Source of the DNA: Yoonia sp035117555
GTDB lineage: Bacteria; Pseudomonadota; Alphaproteobacteria; Rhodobacterales; Rhodobacteraceae
Direction: 5' to 3'
Assembly: GCF_035117555.1 (NCBI RefSeq)
Contig: NZ_JAYKPK010000001.1
Location: 186,001-250,000 of the forward strand
DNA length: 64,000 bases
Both the position numbers and the translations under genes were made by a program. Below, piece after piece: positions 1 through 7,889 of this stretch (position 1 is the stretch's first letter; each line of letters begins with the position of its first letter). Under the pieces are notes generated by a model. The model made no database searches. It saw only the letters and a program-made list of their open reading frames with translations, and was not told the origin of the DNA.

Positions 1-322
1 CGATCATCACCGGGCCTTTGCCGCGGAAGGTAAAGCGTGATGCGGCATAGGCCGCAGGGGTCGCTACGATCACCGCCCCCAAGGCACCCAAGGCGCAGAG
101 TTTCACCGCATTCCACAGATAGGTGCCAAAGGCGCTGTCGCTCAGGATCTGGCGGAAATTATCCAGCGTCGGGGCTTCGGGGATGAAACGCGCGGCACCC
201 AAGTAAACCTCTGCCGGGGTGCGCAGGGACAGCGACACCAGCCAGAGCAGCGGCATGAGGAAAAGGGCCGCCAACACAATACCCGCCAGATAGGTCAGCA
301 TATCGGCGATGCGCGGCGTCAT
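1..322 (-). CDS. Carbohydrate ABC transporter permease, MalG type (partial)
   Basis: Inner-membrane permease of a binding-protein-dependent sugar importer. Reading the minus strand from the ATG at 322-320 gives an open frame to the window edge (about 107 codons). It starts MTPRIADML, continues into a hydrophobic segment, then the periplasmic-loop pattern typical of MalG/UgpE N-termini (LSLRTPAEVYLG, then a PTLDNF-like stretch). The C-terminus, including the EAA loop, lies outside the window. The start overlaps the stop of the upstream permease as ATGA, so the two permeases are translationally coupled. The substrate cannot be read from the sequence. Confidence 0.85.
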   Translation of the reverse strand, partial: MTPRIADMLTYLAGIVLAALFLMPLLWLVSLSLRTPAEVYLGAARFIPEAPTLDNFRQILSDSAFGTYLWNAVKLCALGALGAVIVATPAAYAASRFTFRGKGPVMI

Positions 323-1194
323 CGCGCGGTCTTTCGCAGTAGCACGGCCAAATAGACCAACGTCAGCGCCATGCTGATTGTCAGCAACAGCACCGCCAAG
401 GCAGAGCCGCCGCCCAGATCATAGCTGTAAAACACCCGGTTGAAGATATTCAGCGACAGCACTTCCGTCGCGCGACCCGGCCCGCCGCCGGTCAGGGCAA
501 GGATCGTGTCGAATGTGTTCAGCGTCTGGATCGTCACGAGGATCGTGTTCACCAGCAACGCGCCACGCATCTGGGGCAGGGTGATGAAGAAAAATTGTGC
601 CACGGGGCGCGCGCCATCGACGGAAGCAGCCTCATACAGCACCGGGTCCACGGCGCGGCGGGCGGCATAGAAGACGATCATCGAAAAGGCCGACCCTTGC
701 CAGACATTGGCGATCACGGCGGAAATCATCGCATTGCCGGGGTCCGACAGCCACGCCACCGGCGACAGCCCGATCAAGCGCAGGGTCGAATTGATCGCGC
801 CAAAGGGGGCCTCCGAAAACAGCATCTGCCAGATCAGGCCATTGGCAATGCCGGGGATGACCCAAGCGGCCAGCACAATCGTGCGCAGCGCGCTCATCCC
901 GTAAAGCCCGCGCCGGTCGCCGCGCACCAAAAGCAGGGCAATCGCGAGGCCCATCGCTTGCAGGCTGACGACTGACAGCAGGGTAAACAGACCCGTATTG
1001 CGCAGGATCACGCCGAGGCTGTCATCGCTGAAAGCCGCTTGATAGCCGCCCAGCCCGTACCCCGTCACCGGACGCAGCAAGGTCGCATCGCTGAAACTGA
1101 ACCGGATCACATCGGCGACCGGGATCAGATAGACCCCGCCCAGCACCAGAAGAACAGGCGCGAACCAGAGCCAGACACGCCTGTCCTTGATCAT
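319..1194 (-). CDS. Carbohydrate ABC transporter permease, MalF type
   Basis: 291-residue integral membrane subunit pairing with the MalG-type permease to form the translocation channel. It has about six hydrophobic segments, the first at residues 8-28, and the cytoplasmic EAA loop at residues 188-207 (EAASVDGARPVAQFFFITLP), which docks on the ATPase. The usual MalF-type length is about 290 residues, so it is complete. The start lies 3 bases downstream of the binding-protein stop codon, so it is in the same operon. Family assignment is firm. The sugar is unknown. Confidence 0.93.
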   Translation of the reverse strand: MIKDRRVWLWFAPVLLVLGGVYLIPVADVIRFSFSDATLLRPVTGYGLGGYQAAFSDDSLGVILRNTGLFTLLSVVSLQAMGLAIALLLVRGDRRGLYGMSALRTIVLAAWVIPGIANGLIWQMLFSEAPFGAINSTLRLIGLSPVAWLSDPGNAMISAVIANVWQGSAFSMIVFYAARRAVDPVLYEAASVDGARPVAQFFFITLPQMRGALLVNTILVTIQTLNTFDTILALTGGGPGRATEVLSLNIFNRVFYSYDLGGGSALAVLLLTISMALTLVYLAVLLRKTAR

Positions 1195-1197
1195 CTT

Positions 1198-2487
1198 TTA
1201 CAGCCGGTCGTAGGCAGCATTGACCGCATCAGAGGCTGCATCCAAAGCCGCTTCCGGGGTGGCCGCGCCGGACAAGACATCGCCCAGCAGCACCTGCAAT
1301 TGATTGCTGATCTCGGGATAGATCGCGACGCCGGGGCGGGCGACACCGTTCACCAAAGCTGCGGCAAAGGCATCATATTCCGGCCCGTCAAACGCATCGT
1401 AAGCGTCATAAAGGCTGGCCGAGGTCGGCAACAGGCCTTGGAACGCATTGCCTTCGGTGGCGTAGATTTCATAGGCCATCCGGGCGCAGATCTCGACTGC
1501 AGTCGCATCATCGCTGAACGCACCGATGGTCCAGCCACCCGTGCCGGTTGCGCGCTGATCCGCACTCGGGCCGGGCAGTTCAGAGATTTCCCAATTGGCA
1601 AATTGATCTTTAGCCAAGGTGCTGCGCAATTGGCCATATTGCCAGTTCCCGCCGATGAACAACCCCGCAGTGCCAGCGGCAGCGGCGGCATTGAATTCAT
1701 CGTAATTGATTATCGTTGTCACCCGCGACGGGGCGGCCCCTTCATCGACCAGCGTTTTATAGTAATTGATCGCGGCCAGCATTTTGTCGCGGTTGTCGCC
1801 TTCGTTGAACACCGGGCGGCCATCGGCATCGACCAATTCACCGCCCTGCGCCCAGAAATTCGGCAGCCAATCGAAAGCTGTGCCTTCCCAGCGTCCGCCG
1901 TTGAACAACACGCCTTCGCGGCCTGCCTCGACCGTGGTCAGGGCGGCGGCTTGCAGATCTTCCCATGTGGCAGGGGCATCGGGGACCAAAGAGGCGTCAC
2001 GATAAAGCACCTGCAAACTGGTGAACCACCACCAGGCCAGCACATTGCCTTCGGCATCCATCACGCCGTCACGCACGAAAGGGAACAGATCGTCGATCTG
2101 ATCTTGGCTGAAATGATCATTCATCGGCGACAGCACACCTGCCGATTTGAACAGACCAAGCTGGGAGCTGTCGATCATCGCGCAATCAGGCCCACGGCCA
2201 GCACGCACCTGTTCCAGCATCCGCGCCTGTTCCTGCCCGATGTTGTCGGTCTGCAATTGCGTCTCGATCCGCCATTCGGGGTATTCGGCCATCAATGCGA
2301 GGAACCGTTCTTCGAAGAATTCCCGCGTCGCGTCGTCCGATGAATAAAGATCAAAGGCCGTCAGCCGGAAGGTCATGACATTGGGCGCATCCGCAGGGCC
2401 GACACGGTCGCGGGTGATCAGGTCTTGCGCTGCTGTGCCACTGGCGGTCAGGGCAAGGGCTGTGGTCAAAGGATAGGCAAAACGCAT
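1198..2487 (-). CDS. Extracellular sugar-binding protein of an ABC importer
   Basis: Periplasmic solute-binding protein (429 residues), MalE-like family 1. The start is the ATG at 2487-2485 because it is preceded by AGGAG at good spacing and opens a signal peptide (MRFAYPLTTALALTASGTAAQD) with an AQ cleavage site. The longer open frame reaching 2652 runs into the preceding ATPase gene and is not needed. Mature-protein features typical of the family include the sequence around GPDCAMIDSSQ and the tryptophan-rich WWWFTSLQVLYRD segment near the binding cleft. It lies between the ATPase and the permease genes. Ligand unknown; a disaccharide or glycoside is an inference. Confidence 0.92.
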   Translation of the reverse strand: MRFAYPLTTALALTASGTAAQDLITRDRVGPADAPNVMTFRLTAFDLYSSDDATREFFEERFLALMAEYPEWRIETQLQTDNIGQEQARMLEQVRAGRGPDCAMIDSSQLGLFKSAGVLSPMNDHFSQDQIDDLFPFVRDGVMDAEGNVLAWWWFTSLQVLYRDASLVPDAPATWEDLQAAALTTVEAGREGVLFNGGRWEGTAFDWLPNFWAQGGELVDADGRPVFNEGDNRDKMLAAINYYKTLVDEGAAPSRVTTIINYDEFNAAAAAGTAGLFIGGNWQYGQLRSTLAKDQFANWEISELPGPSADQRATGTGGWTIGAFSDDATAVEICARMAYEIYATEGNAFQGLLPTSASLYDAYDAFDGPEYDAFAAALVNGVARPGVAIYPEISNQLQVLLGDVLSGAATPEAALDAASDAVNAAYDRL

Positions 2488-2510
2488 GGGAAATCTCCTG
2501 TTGGTCAAAT

Positions 2511-3617
2511 TCAAATCACACGACGCCCGGTGATGGGGTCGAATAAATGCGCGCGGGTCATGTCTGGCTGCAGATGCGCCGTGGCACCGGGGCGCAGGGC
2601 GGGGTCTGGCGTCATGCGGACCCAGACCGGCCCCAAAGCCTCGGTCTGCCAAAGTGCGAGCGTTTCTGCGCCCAAAGGTTCCAGCATATCCAGCCGCGCA
2701 GGCAATCCGCTGTCACCCAAAACCAACGCCTCTGGCCGCAGGCCGAGCGTCACCGGGCCGCGATGGGCGGCATCACATTGCAGCGTCAGGCTGCTGTCCA
2801 GCGTCAGCCCCTGATCATCCAGCATGCCATCGGCAAAAGTCATCGCCGGTGCGCCGATAAACCCGGCCACGAAACGCGACACGGGTGCATCGTAAATCTC
2901 CATCGGCGTGCCGATCTGTTCGATCTTGCCTGCGTTCATCACGACGACACGGTCGGCCATGGTCATCGCCTCGGTCTGGTCATGGGTGACATAGATCGTG
3001 GTCGTCGGCACACGCGCATGCAGGCGCTTGATCTCGGTGCGCATGGTCAGGCGCAGGCGGGCGTCGAGGTTGGACAGGGGTTCGTCGAATAAAAACAAGC
3101 GCGGATTGCGCACGATGGCGCGGCCCATGGCCACGCGTTGTTTCTGGCCACCGGACAGATCACCCGGCAGGCGGTGCATCAGTTCTGTCAGCTCAAGGAT
3201 CTCGGCCGCCTCGGCCACAGCCCTTTTCGCCTCTGACCGCGAGGCACCGCGCCGGCGCAGGCCAAAGCCGATGTTCTGTGCCACATTCATATGCGGATAA
3301 AGCGCGTAATTCTGAAACACCATCGCCACATCGCGGGCGGCGGCGCCCAGATGATTGACCTGATCGCCTGCGATTTCGATGGCGCCATCTGTCGCCTCTT
3401 CCAGCCCAGCGATCAGGCGCAAGGTCGTGGATTTGCCACAGCCGGAGGGACCGACCAGCACAACGAATTCATTGGCAGCGACGTCAAGATTGATCCCGTC
3501 CACCGCCGCAGGGCCAGACCCATAGCGCTTCACCAGATCGCGCAGACGCAAAGTCGCGCCAAGCGGTACAGCTTGACCGTTTGGAACAGGGTCGGGGATC
3601 GCAGTTGTCATATTCAT
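2511..3617 (-). CDS. Sugar ABC transporter ATP-binding protein (MalK/UgpC type)
   Basis: Cytoplasmic ATPase that energises the importer encoded downstream. It has Walker A GPSGCGKST near residues 56-64, signature LSGGQKQRVAMGRA, Walker B LFLFDEP, a switch histidine in YVTHDQTEAM, and a C-terminal regulatory/TOBE region that classes it with MalK/UgpC. About 368 residues. ATG codons lie at 3617 and 3611 and a TTG at 3620. No strong ribosome-binding site separates them, so the exact start is uncertain. As first gene of the minus-strand operon it probably has its promoter in the 97-base divergent gap before 3715. Confidence 0.92.
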   Translation of the reverse strand: MNMTTAIPDPVPNGQAVPLGATLRLRDLVKRYGSGPAAVDGINLDVAANEFVVLVGPSGCGKSTTLRLIAGLEEATDGAIEIAGDQVNHLGAAARDVAMVFQNYALYPHMNVAQNIGFGLRRRGASRSEAKRAVAEAAEILELTELMHRLPGDLSGGQKQRVAMGRAIVRNPRLFLFDEPLSNLDARLRLTMRTEIKRLHARVPTTTIYVTHDQTEAMTMADRVVVMNAGKIEQIGTPMEIYDAPVSRFVAGFIGAPAMTFADGMLDDQGLTLDSSLTLQCDAAHRGPVTLGLRPEALVLGDSGLPARLDMLEPLGAETLALWQTEALGPVWVRMTPDPALRPGATAHLQPDMTRAHLFDPITGRRVI

Positions 3618-3714
3618 CAACCGAACATAGAAGGAACCGCGCCAAGGTCCAGAAATTCCTGTTAAAATGGGTGGGGCGCTTGCAATCGAGGCAAAGCGGT
3701 AGATATCTCATCCA

Positions 3715-4677
3715 ATGGTGAACGCAAATTCTGACTCAAAGTTCCCAACCCGCAAGATAACCAGCGCTGCGGTGCGGGTCATCGTCACGATCGCTTTGCT
3801 CGCGCTGCTCTGGCGGTTGACCGATGGGCCGGAGGTGCTGTCGCTGTTGCGCAATACGCACTGGGGTTGGTTGCTGGCCGCCTTGGTGACGGCGCATGGA
3901 CAGGTCCTGCTTTCCGCTCTGCGGTGGCGGTTGACGGCGGCGCAGCTGGACCAGCCGATGCGCAGGCGTGATGCGATCTGCGAATATTATCTTTCGCAAT
4001 TCGTCAACCTGGCAGTGCCGGGCGGTGTGATGGGCGATGCCGGGCGTGCGGTGCGACAACGCCATCAGGCCGGACTGCTGCGTGCAGCGCAGGCCGTGGT
4101 GCTGGAACGGCTGGTCGGGCAGGTCGCGCTGTTCGCGGTGATGTTCACGGGCTTTATGGTGGCGATTGCGGTGCCGGGAAGTATGTTCCTGCCGGGCTGG
4201 GTCGCCGATATCGTCGGCTGGCTTGCGTTGCTGATCATCGGTCTTGCGGTGCTGGGCGGCGTGATGTTGCTCGTCCCCGGGGCGGTGGCCCGGGCAACTG
4301 CGGGCTTCATCTCGGCTTTGCGGCTGGGGCTTCTCACCCGCAAGGTCTGGCCGCAACAAGCGGCGCTGAGCCTTGCCATTGTCGCCTGCAATCTTGCGAG
4401 CTTTGCCTTTTGCGCGCTGGCCACCGGCACCGATCTAAATTTTATGGCTGTGGTCACGGTGCTTCCGCTGATCCTGACATCCATGATGATCCCGCTTTCG
4501 GTCGGCGGCTGGGGCCTGCGCGAAGGGGCCGCTGCCGCACTTTGGCCGATCCTTGGCGCCCGCGCCGAGGCGGGGATTGCCGCCAGTATCGTGTTCGGTC
4601 TGGTCATTCTGGTGGCGAGCCTGCCGGGCGTCTGGGTGCTTTTGGCGCGCAGGCAGGCAGGCCACAGGCCGGAATAG
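3715..4677 (+). CDS. YbhN/LPG-synthase-TM family membrane protein
   Basis: 320-residue polytopic inner-membrane protein of the lysylphosphatidylglycerol-synthase transmembrane (UPF0104/YbhN) superfamily. It has about seven to eight hydrophobic helices, an arginine-rich segment after helix 2-3 (MRRRDAICEYYLSQFVN), the family-typical LAVPGGVMGDAGRAVR motif, and the C-terminal PLSVGGWGLREGA motif. It lacks the soluble aminoacyl-transfer domain of MprF, so only the flippase-like part is present. Lipid transport is inferred from the family, not shown. No clear ribosome-binding site precedes the ATG. It is divergent from the ABC ATPase. Confidence 0.8.
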   Translation: MVNANSDSKFPTRKITSAAVRVIVTIALLALLWRLTDGPEVLSLLRNTHWGWLLAALVTAHGQVLLSALRWRLTAAQLDQPMRRRDAICEYYLSQFVNLAVPGGVMGDAGRAVRQRHQAGLLRAAQAVVLERLVGQVALFAVMFTGFMVAIAVPGSMFLPGWVADIVGWLALLIIGLAVLGGVMLLVPGAVARATAGFISALRLGLLTRKVWPQQAALSLAIVACNLASFAFCALATGTDLNFMAVVTVLPLILTSMMIPLSVGGWGLREGAAAALWPILGARAEAGIAASIVFGLVILVASLPGVWVLLARRQAGHRPE

Positions 4678-4680
4678 GCG

Positions 4681-4703
4681 CAAAGGCGGGAACCTTTGCC
4701 TTT
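4681..4703 (+). terminator. Weak candidate terminator hairpin
   Basis: CAAAGG (4681-4686) pairs with CCTTTG (4693-4698) across a 6-base loop just after the YbhN-family stop codon, followed by a pyrimidine-rich CCTTTCT. The stem is short and only partly GC-rich, so it may attenuate rather than stop transcription into the BrkB gene. Confidence 0.25.
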
Positions 4704-4789
4704 CTGGAACGCTATGCTAACTTCAACACTTGTTCTCTGCAGGGTGTACAGCCTGTGGTTGCGCCTATTTGTTGCCAAAAGGATCACTG

Positions 4790-5659
4790 ATGAAGTCGAG
4801 ACTGATGGAAATCTGGCGGGTCGGCATCGCCGTCTTTACAACGGCTGGGGAAAAACATCTGGGTCTGATCGCCGCTGGCGTCGCATTCTTTGGCATGTTC
4901 GGAATTTTCCCGGGGCTGGCCGCGATTATCGCGATCTTCGGGCTGGTCGCTGACCCGGTCGTGATTTCCGATCAGCTGACCCTGATGCAAGATATCATTC
5001 CTCCCGACGCCTATCGTCTGCTCACGGCACAGGTCACCGGGCTGGTAACTGCTGAAACGCAGACTTTGGGCTGGGCGACTGTCCTGTCGATCCTGCTGGC
5101 GCTTTGGTCCTGCCGTGCGGCGGTAGGGGCCTTGATCGGCGGGCTGAATGCGATTGCGGGCCAGCGTCAGCGCAATACTTTTGTGCAGTTGCTTGTGGCC
5201 TTGCTGCTGACCTTTGCCTTGGTGTTTCTGGCGATTGTTGCGGTCAATGTCGTCATCGTTTTGCCGATCATCATGGCCTTGCTGCCTTTGCCCTCTGGCA
5301 CCGCCTGGCTGCTGGAAGGATTGCGCTGGGTCGTGGCGCTTTGTGTGCTGATCGCGGGTCTTGGATTGCTTTATCGCTTTGGCCCGGTGCGGATCGAGCG
5401 GCGCGGGCGCTGGGTGACGGTGGGCGCGCTGGTCGTGGTGGTCGTCTGGATTGCCGCCTCGGCGGGGCTGTCATTCTATCTGACAAATTTTGCCAGCTAT
5501 AACGAAGTATACGGCTCCATCGGGGCGGTCATTGGCATGATGCTCTGGCTTTATGTCAGCGCCTATCTGATCCTTCTGGGGGCCGCGCTGAATATGCATG
5601 TGCATGGCCAACGCCATAAGGCGCAAACCAAAACCGATGCGGTGCTGGAGGGGGTCTAG
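4790..5659 (+). CDS. YihY/virulence factor BrkB family membrane protein
   Basis: 289-residue inner-membrane protein with about six hydrophobic segments. The YihY/BrkB hallmark is visible: an N-terminal helix with AAGVAFFGMFGIFPGLAA, and a C-terminal YGSIGAVIGMMLWLYVSAY followed by LLGAALN. The ATG at 4790 is chosen because AAAAGGA lies 7 bases upstream; an earlier ATG at 4730 would add a non-conserved leader. The molecular role of the family is not settled (it was once annotated as ribonuclease BN). It is downstream of the YbhN-family gene on the same strand. Confidence 0.85.
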   Translation: MKSRLMEIWRVGIAVFTTAGEKHLGLIAAGVAFFGMFGIFPGLAAIIAIFGLVADPVVISDQLTLMQDIIPPDAYRLLTAQVTGLVTAETQTLGWATVLSILLALWSCRAAVGALIGGLNAIAGQRQRNTFVQLLVALLLTFALVFLAIVAVNVVIVLPIIMALLPLPSGTAWLLEGLRWVVALCVLIAGLGLLYRFGPVRIERRGRWVTVGALVVVVVWIAASAGLSFYLTNFASYNEVYGSIGAVIGMMLWLYVSAYLILLGAALNMHVHGQRHKAQTKTDAVLEGV

Positions 5660-5661
5660 CT

Positions 5662-5722
5662 CCGGCCCCTGCGGGACCGGATGCCTTCGGCGAGGATATT
5701 TATACTCGGAAGGTGCAGGGGT
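5662..5722. repeat. Rhodobacterales-type intergenic repeat, copy 1
   Basis: GC-rich inverted segments (TCCGG/CCGGA at 5664-5684) are followed by GATATTTATACTCGGA, which matches GATATTTATGCTCGGA at 29348-29363 at all but one position. CCCCTGC (5667-5673) and GCAGGGG (5716-5722) can also pair and are followed by TTTT. It sits between the convergent brkB-family and kynU genes, so it may act as a transcript end. Confidence 0.55.
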
Positions 5723-5723
5723 T

Positions 5724-6920
5724 TTACGTCACTGTGGCCTTTTGCTGGAAGGCTGGTGCATCCCAGAGCCTGTTATTCATCACCCTTGCGATGATCGCGA
5801 CTGCCTTGGTCACGTCATCCGCATCGATAAACAGCGGTGTGAATCCAAAGCGCATTATATCCGGCGCGCGGAAATCACCGACCACGCCCTGTGCGATACA
5901 GGCCTGCATCGCGCCATAGCCTTGCGCAAATCGGAACGAAACCTGTGAGCCGCGCTGGTCTGGATAACGCGGGCTAGCGAGGGTCAGCATGGGGCAGGCG
6001 GCCTCCACCCCCGTGATGAATTGTTCGGTCAGCGCGATGGAGGTGGCGCGGATCTGGTCCAGATCGACTTGGTCCCAGATATCGAGCGCGGCATCAAGGG
6101 CTGCAAGTTGCAGCACCGGCGGTGTGCCGACGCGCATCCGCTCAATCCCCGTGCCGGGGCGATAGCCGGGTTCAAAGGCGAAAGGGGCGGCATGGCCCAG
6201 CCAACCGGACAATGCGGGCTGGCAGTTTTCGATATGGCGCGGGGCGACATAGATAAAAGCCGGCGCGCCCGGCCCGCCGTTAAGGTATTTATAGGTGCAG
6301 CCGACCGCGAAATCAGCGCCGCCAGTGGCGACATCAACGGCCATGGCCCCTGCCGAATGCGCCAGATCCCAGATCGCCAGCGCACCGGCATCATGCGCGG
6401 CTTTCGTCAGCGCCGGCATGTCGTGCAGACGCCCGGTGCGGTAGTCGACCTGGGTCAGCATCAGCACGGTTAGTTCGTCGTTGATATGATTGGCAACATC
6501 CTCTGGCGCGACCACGCGCAGTTCATAACCGCGATCCAGCGATTTGATCAGCCCTTCGGCCATATAGATATCCGAGGGAAAATTGCCGCTGTCGGTCAGG
6601 ATCACCTTGCGGTCAGGGACCAGATCAAGGGCGGCGGCCAGCGCCTGATAGACCTTCACCGACAGCGTATCGCCCAGCACGCAATGGCCCTGTTCCGCGC
6701 CGATCAACCGCCCGATCCGGTCGGCATAGCTGACAGGCTGCGCCATCCAACCGGCGCGGTTCCAACCGGTGATCACCATCTCACCCCATTCGCGGGTGAC
6801 GCAATCATTGACGCGCGCGGCAGTGGCCTTGGGCAGGGGGCCCAACGAATTGCCGTCGAGATAGATCATCTCTGCGGGCAAGTGGAACATGGCTTTGGTC
6901 TGGGCGAAATCTGTGATCAT
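5724..6920 (-). CDS. kynU: Kynureninase
   Basis: PLP-dependent hydrolase cleaving kynurenine to anthranilate and alanine (or 3-hydroxykynurenine to 3-hydroxyanthranilate) in tryptophan catabolism. 398 residues, normal for the family. Visible motifs are YLDGNSLGPLP near residues 20-30, WDLAHSAGA at 184-192, and the PLP lysine K211 in TYKYLNGGPGAP. The start is ATG 6920, chosen because of AGGAGGACAG directly upstream and the ATGA overlap with the preceding SDR gene. No other kyn genes (dioxygenase, formamidase) are in the window, so whether this serves NAD synthesis or catabolism is open. Confidence 0.95.
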   Translation of the reverse strand: MITDFAQTKAMFHLPAEMIYLDGNSLGPLPKATAARVNDCVTREWGEMVITGWNRAGWMAQPVSYADRIGRLIGAEQGHCVLGDTLSVKVYQALAAALDLVPDRKVILTDSGNFPSDIYMAEGLIKSLDRGYELRVVAPEDVANHINDELTVLMLTQVDYRTGRLHDMPALTKAAHDAGALAIWDLAHSAGAMAVDVATGGADFAVGCTYKYLNGGPGAPAFIYVAPRHIENCQPALSGWLGHAAPFAFEPGYRPGTGIERMRVGTPPVLQLAALDAALDIWDQVDLDQIRATSIALTEQFITGVEAACPMLTLASPRYPDQRGSQVSFRFAQGYGAMQACIAQGVVGDFRAPDIMRFGFTPLFIDADDVTKAVAIIARVMNNRLWDAPAFQQKATVT

Positions 6921-7675
6921 ATCTGTCCTCCTGAAATCTGGATCGTCTGGCCGTTCACGCTGCGCGCGGCGTCCGAACACAGCCACATCGCGGCGGCGGT
7001 GGTTTCATCCACCTCCAGCAAACGGCGGTGACGGTTGCCCTTGGCAATGAGATCAATCGCACCGGCCTGATCCACGCCAAAGCGCTGCATCAGGCCGGGC
7101 AATTGGTTTTGCACAATTGCGGTATCGACATAACCGGGGCAGAGCGCGTTAAAGGTGATGTTTGTGCGCATATATTCCTCGGACAGACCCCGGATCAGGC
7201 CGATCACGCCATGTTTGCTGACCGTATAGGGAATCGCATTCTTCAGCCCGCGCAGCCCCGCGATGGAGCTGACGACGATCATCCGTGCCGGCAGATCAGC
7301 GGGCAGGGTGGCCAGCGCCGCCTGCAAGGTCAGGAACACGCCGTCAAGATTGGTCGCCATGGTCTTGCGCCATGCGGCAAGCGAGGTTTTCGCAAATGGC
7401 CCGCCTTCGGCGATGCCCGCATTGGCCACGCAGATCTGCAACGGCCCGCGCGCTTGCGCCGCCGCAGCGATACCGCCCCGCACGGAGGCTTCATCATCCA
7501 CATCCATCACCAACGCATGCAGGCGCGGATGGCTGGCGGCCAGCGCATCGAGCCGCGCGGCATTGCGCCCGGTGATCGTCACCTCGGCCCCCGCATCGGC
7601 CAGAGCCAGCGCAATGCCGTGCCCGATCCCCGTGCCGCCGCCGGTGACCAAAGCGTGTTTGCCTGCATGTTCCAT
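6917..7675 (-). CDS. SDR family NAD(P)-dependent oxidoreductase
   Basis: Classical short-chain dehydrogenase, 252 residues. The Rossmann glycine motif GGGTGIG is at residues 12-18, NAG is near residue 84, the catalytic serine is in VVSSIAG, the YxxxK pair is in YTVSKHG, and the C-terminal substrate loop starts with CPGYVDT. It ends in NGQTIQISGGQI, typical of SDRs. It resembles 3-hydroxybutyrate-dehydrogenase/FabG-like members, but the substrate cannot be assigned. GGGGAGGCGATC precedes the ATG. Its stop overlaps the kynU start (ATGA), so the pair forms an operon and a role near tryptophan catabolism is possible but inferred. Confidence 0.88.
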   Translation of the reverse strand: MEHAGKHALVTGGGTGIGHGIALALADAGAEVTITGRNAARLDALAASHPRLHALVMDVDDEASVRGGIAAAAQARGPLQICVANAGIAEGGPFAKTSLAAWRKTMATNLDGVFLTLQAALATLPADLPARMIVVSSIAGLRGLKNAIPYTVSKHGVIGLIRGLSEEYMRTNITFNALCPGYVDTAIVQNQLPGLMQRFGVDQAGAIDLIAKGNRHRRLLEVDETTAAAMWLCSDAARSVNGQTIQISGGQI

Positions 7676-7811
7676 GATCGCCTCCCCCTGTTGGCGTCAT
7701 GCTACTGGTCGAACAGGCGGCGACAAGCCAAAAGCGGTGTGTGCCCCGCAACAAAGCCTGCGGGAGAATATCGATCCCGCTTGTGTCCGCGAACCCACGA
7801 CAGGAAAGGAC

Positions 7812-7852
7812 TTTACACCCCCGCCTTGTGAAATAATCTTACGCGCGGTAAG
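7812..7852 (+). promoter_or_regulatory. Candidate pntAB promoter with inverted repeat at the start region
   Basis: TTTACA (7812-7817) and TAATCT (7834-7839) are 16 bases apart and resemble a sigma-70 promoter. CTTAC-GCGCG-GTAAG (7838-7852) is a perfect 5-base inverted repeat covering the expected transcription start. Read by eye only; the remainder of the 214-base gap (7676-7889) shows nothing else recognisable. Confidence 0.3.
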
Positions 7853-7889
7853 TCATTCCGACTGCTGACACAAATATGGGGGATGGTCC

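Noticed and set aside
1039..2343. Plus-strand frame opposite the sugar-binding protein
   Set aside because: Binding protein has signal peptide and ribosome-binding site on the minus strand; the plus frame is an artefact of GC3 bias.
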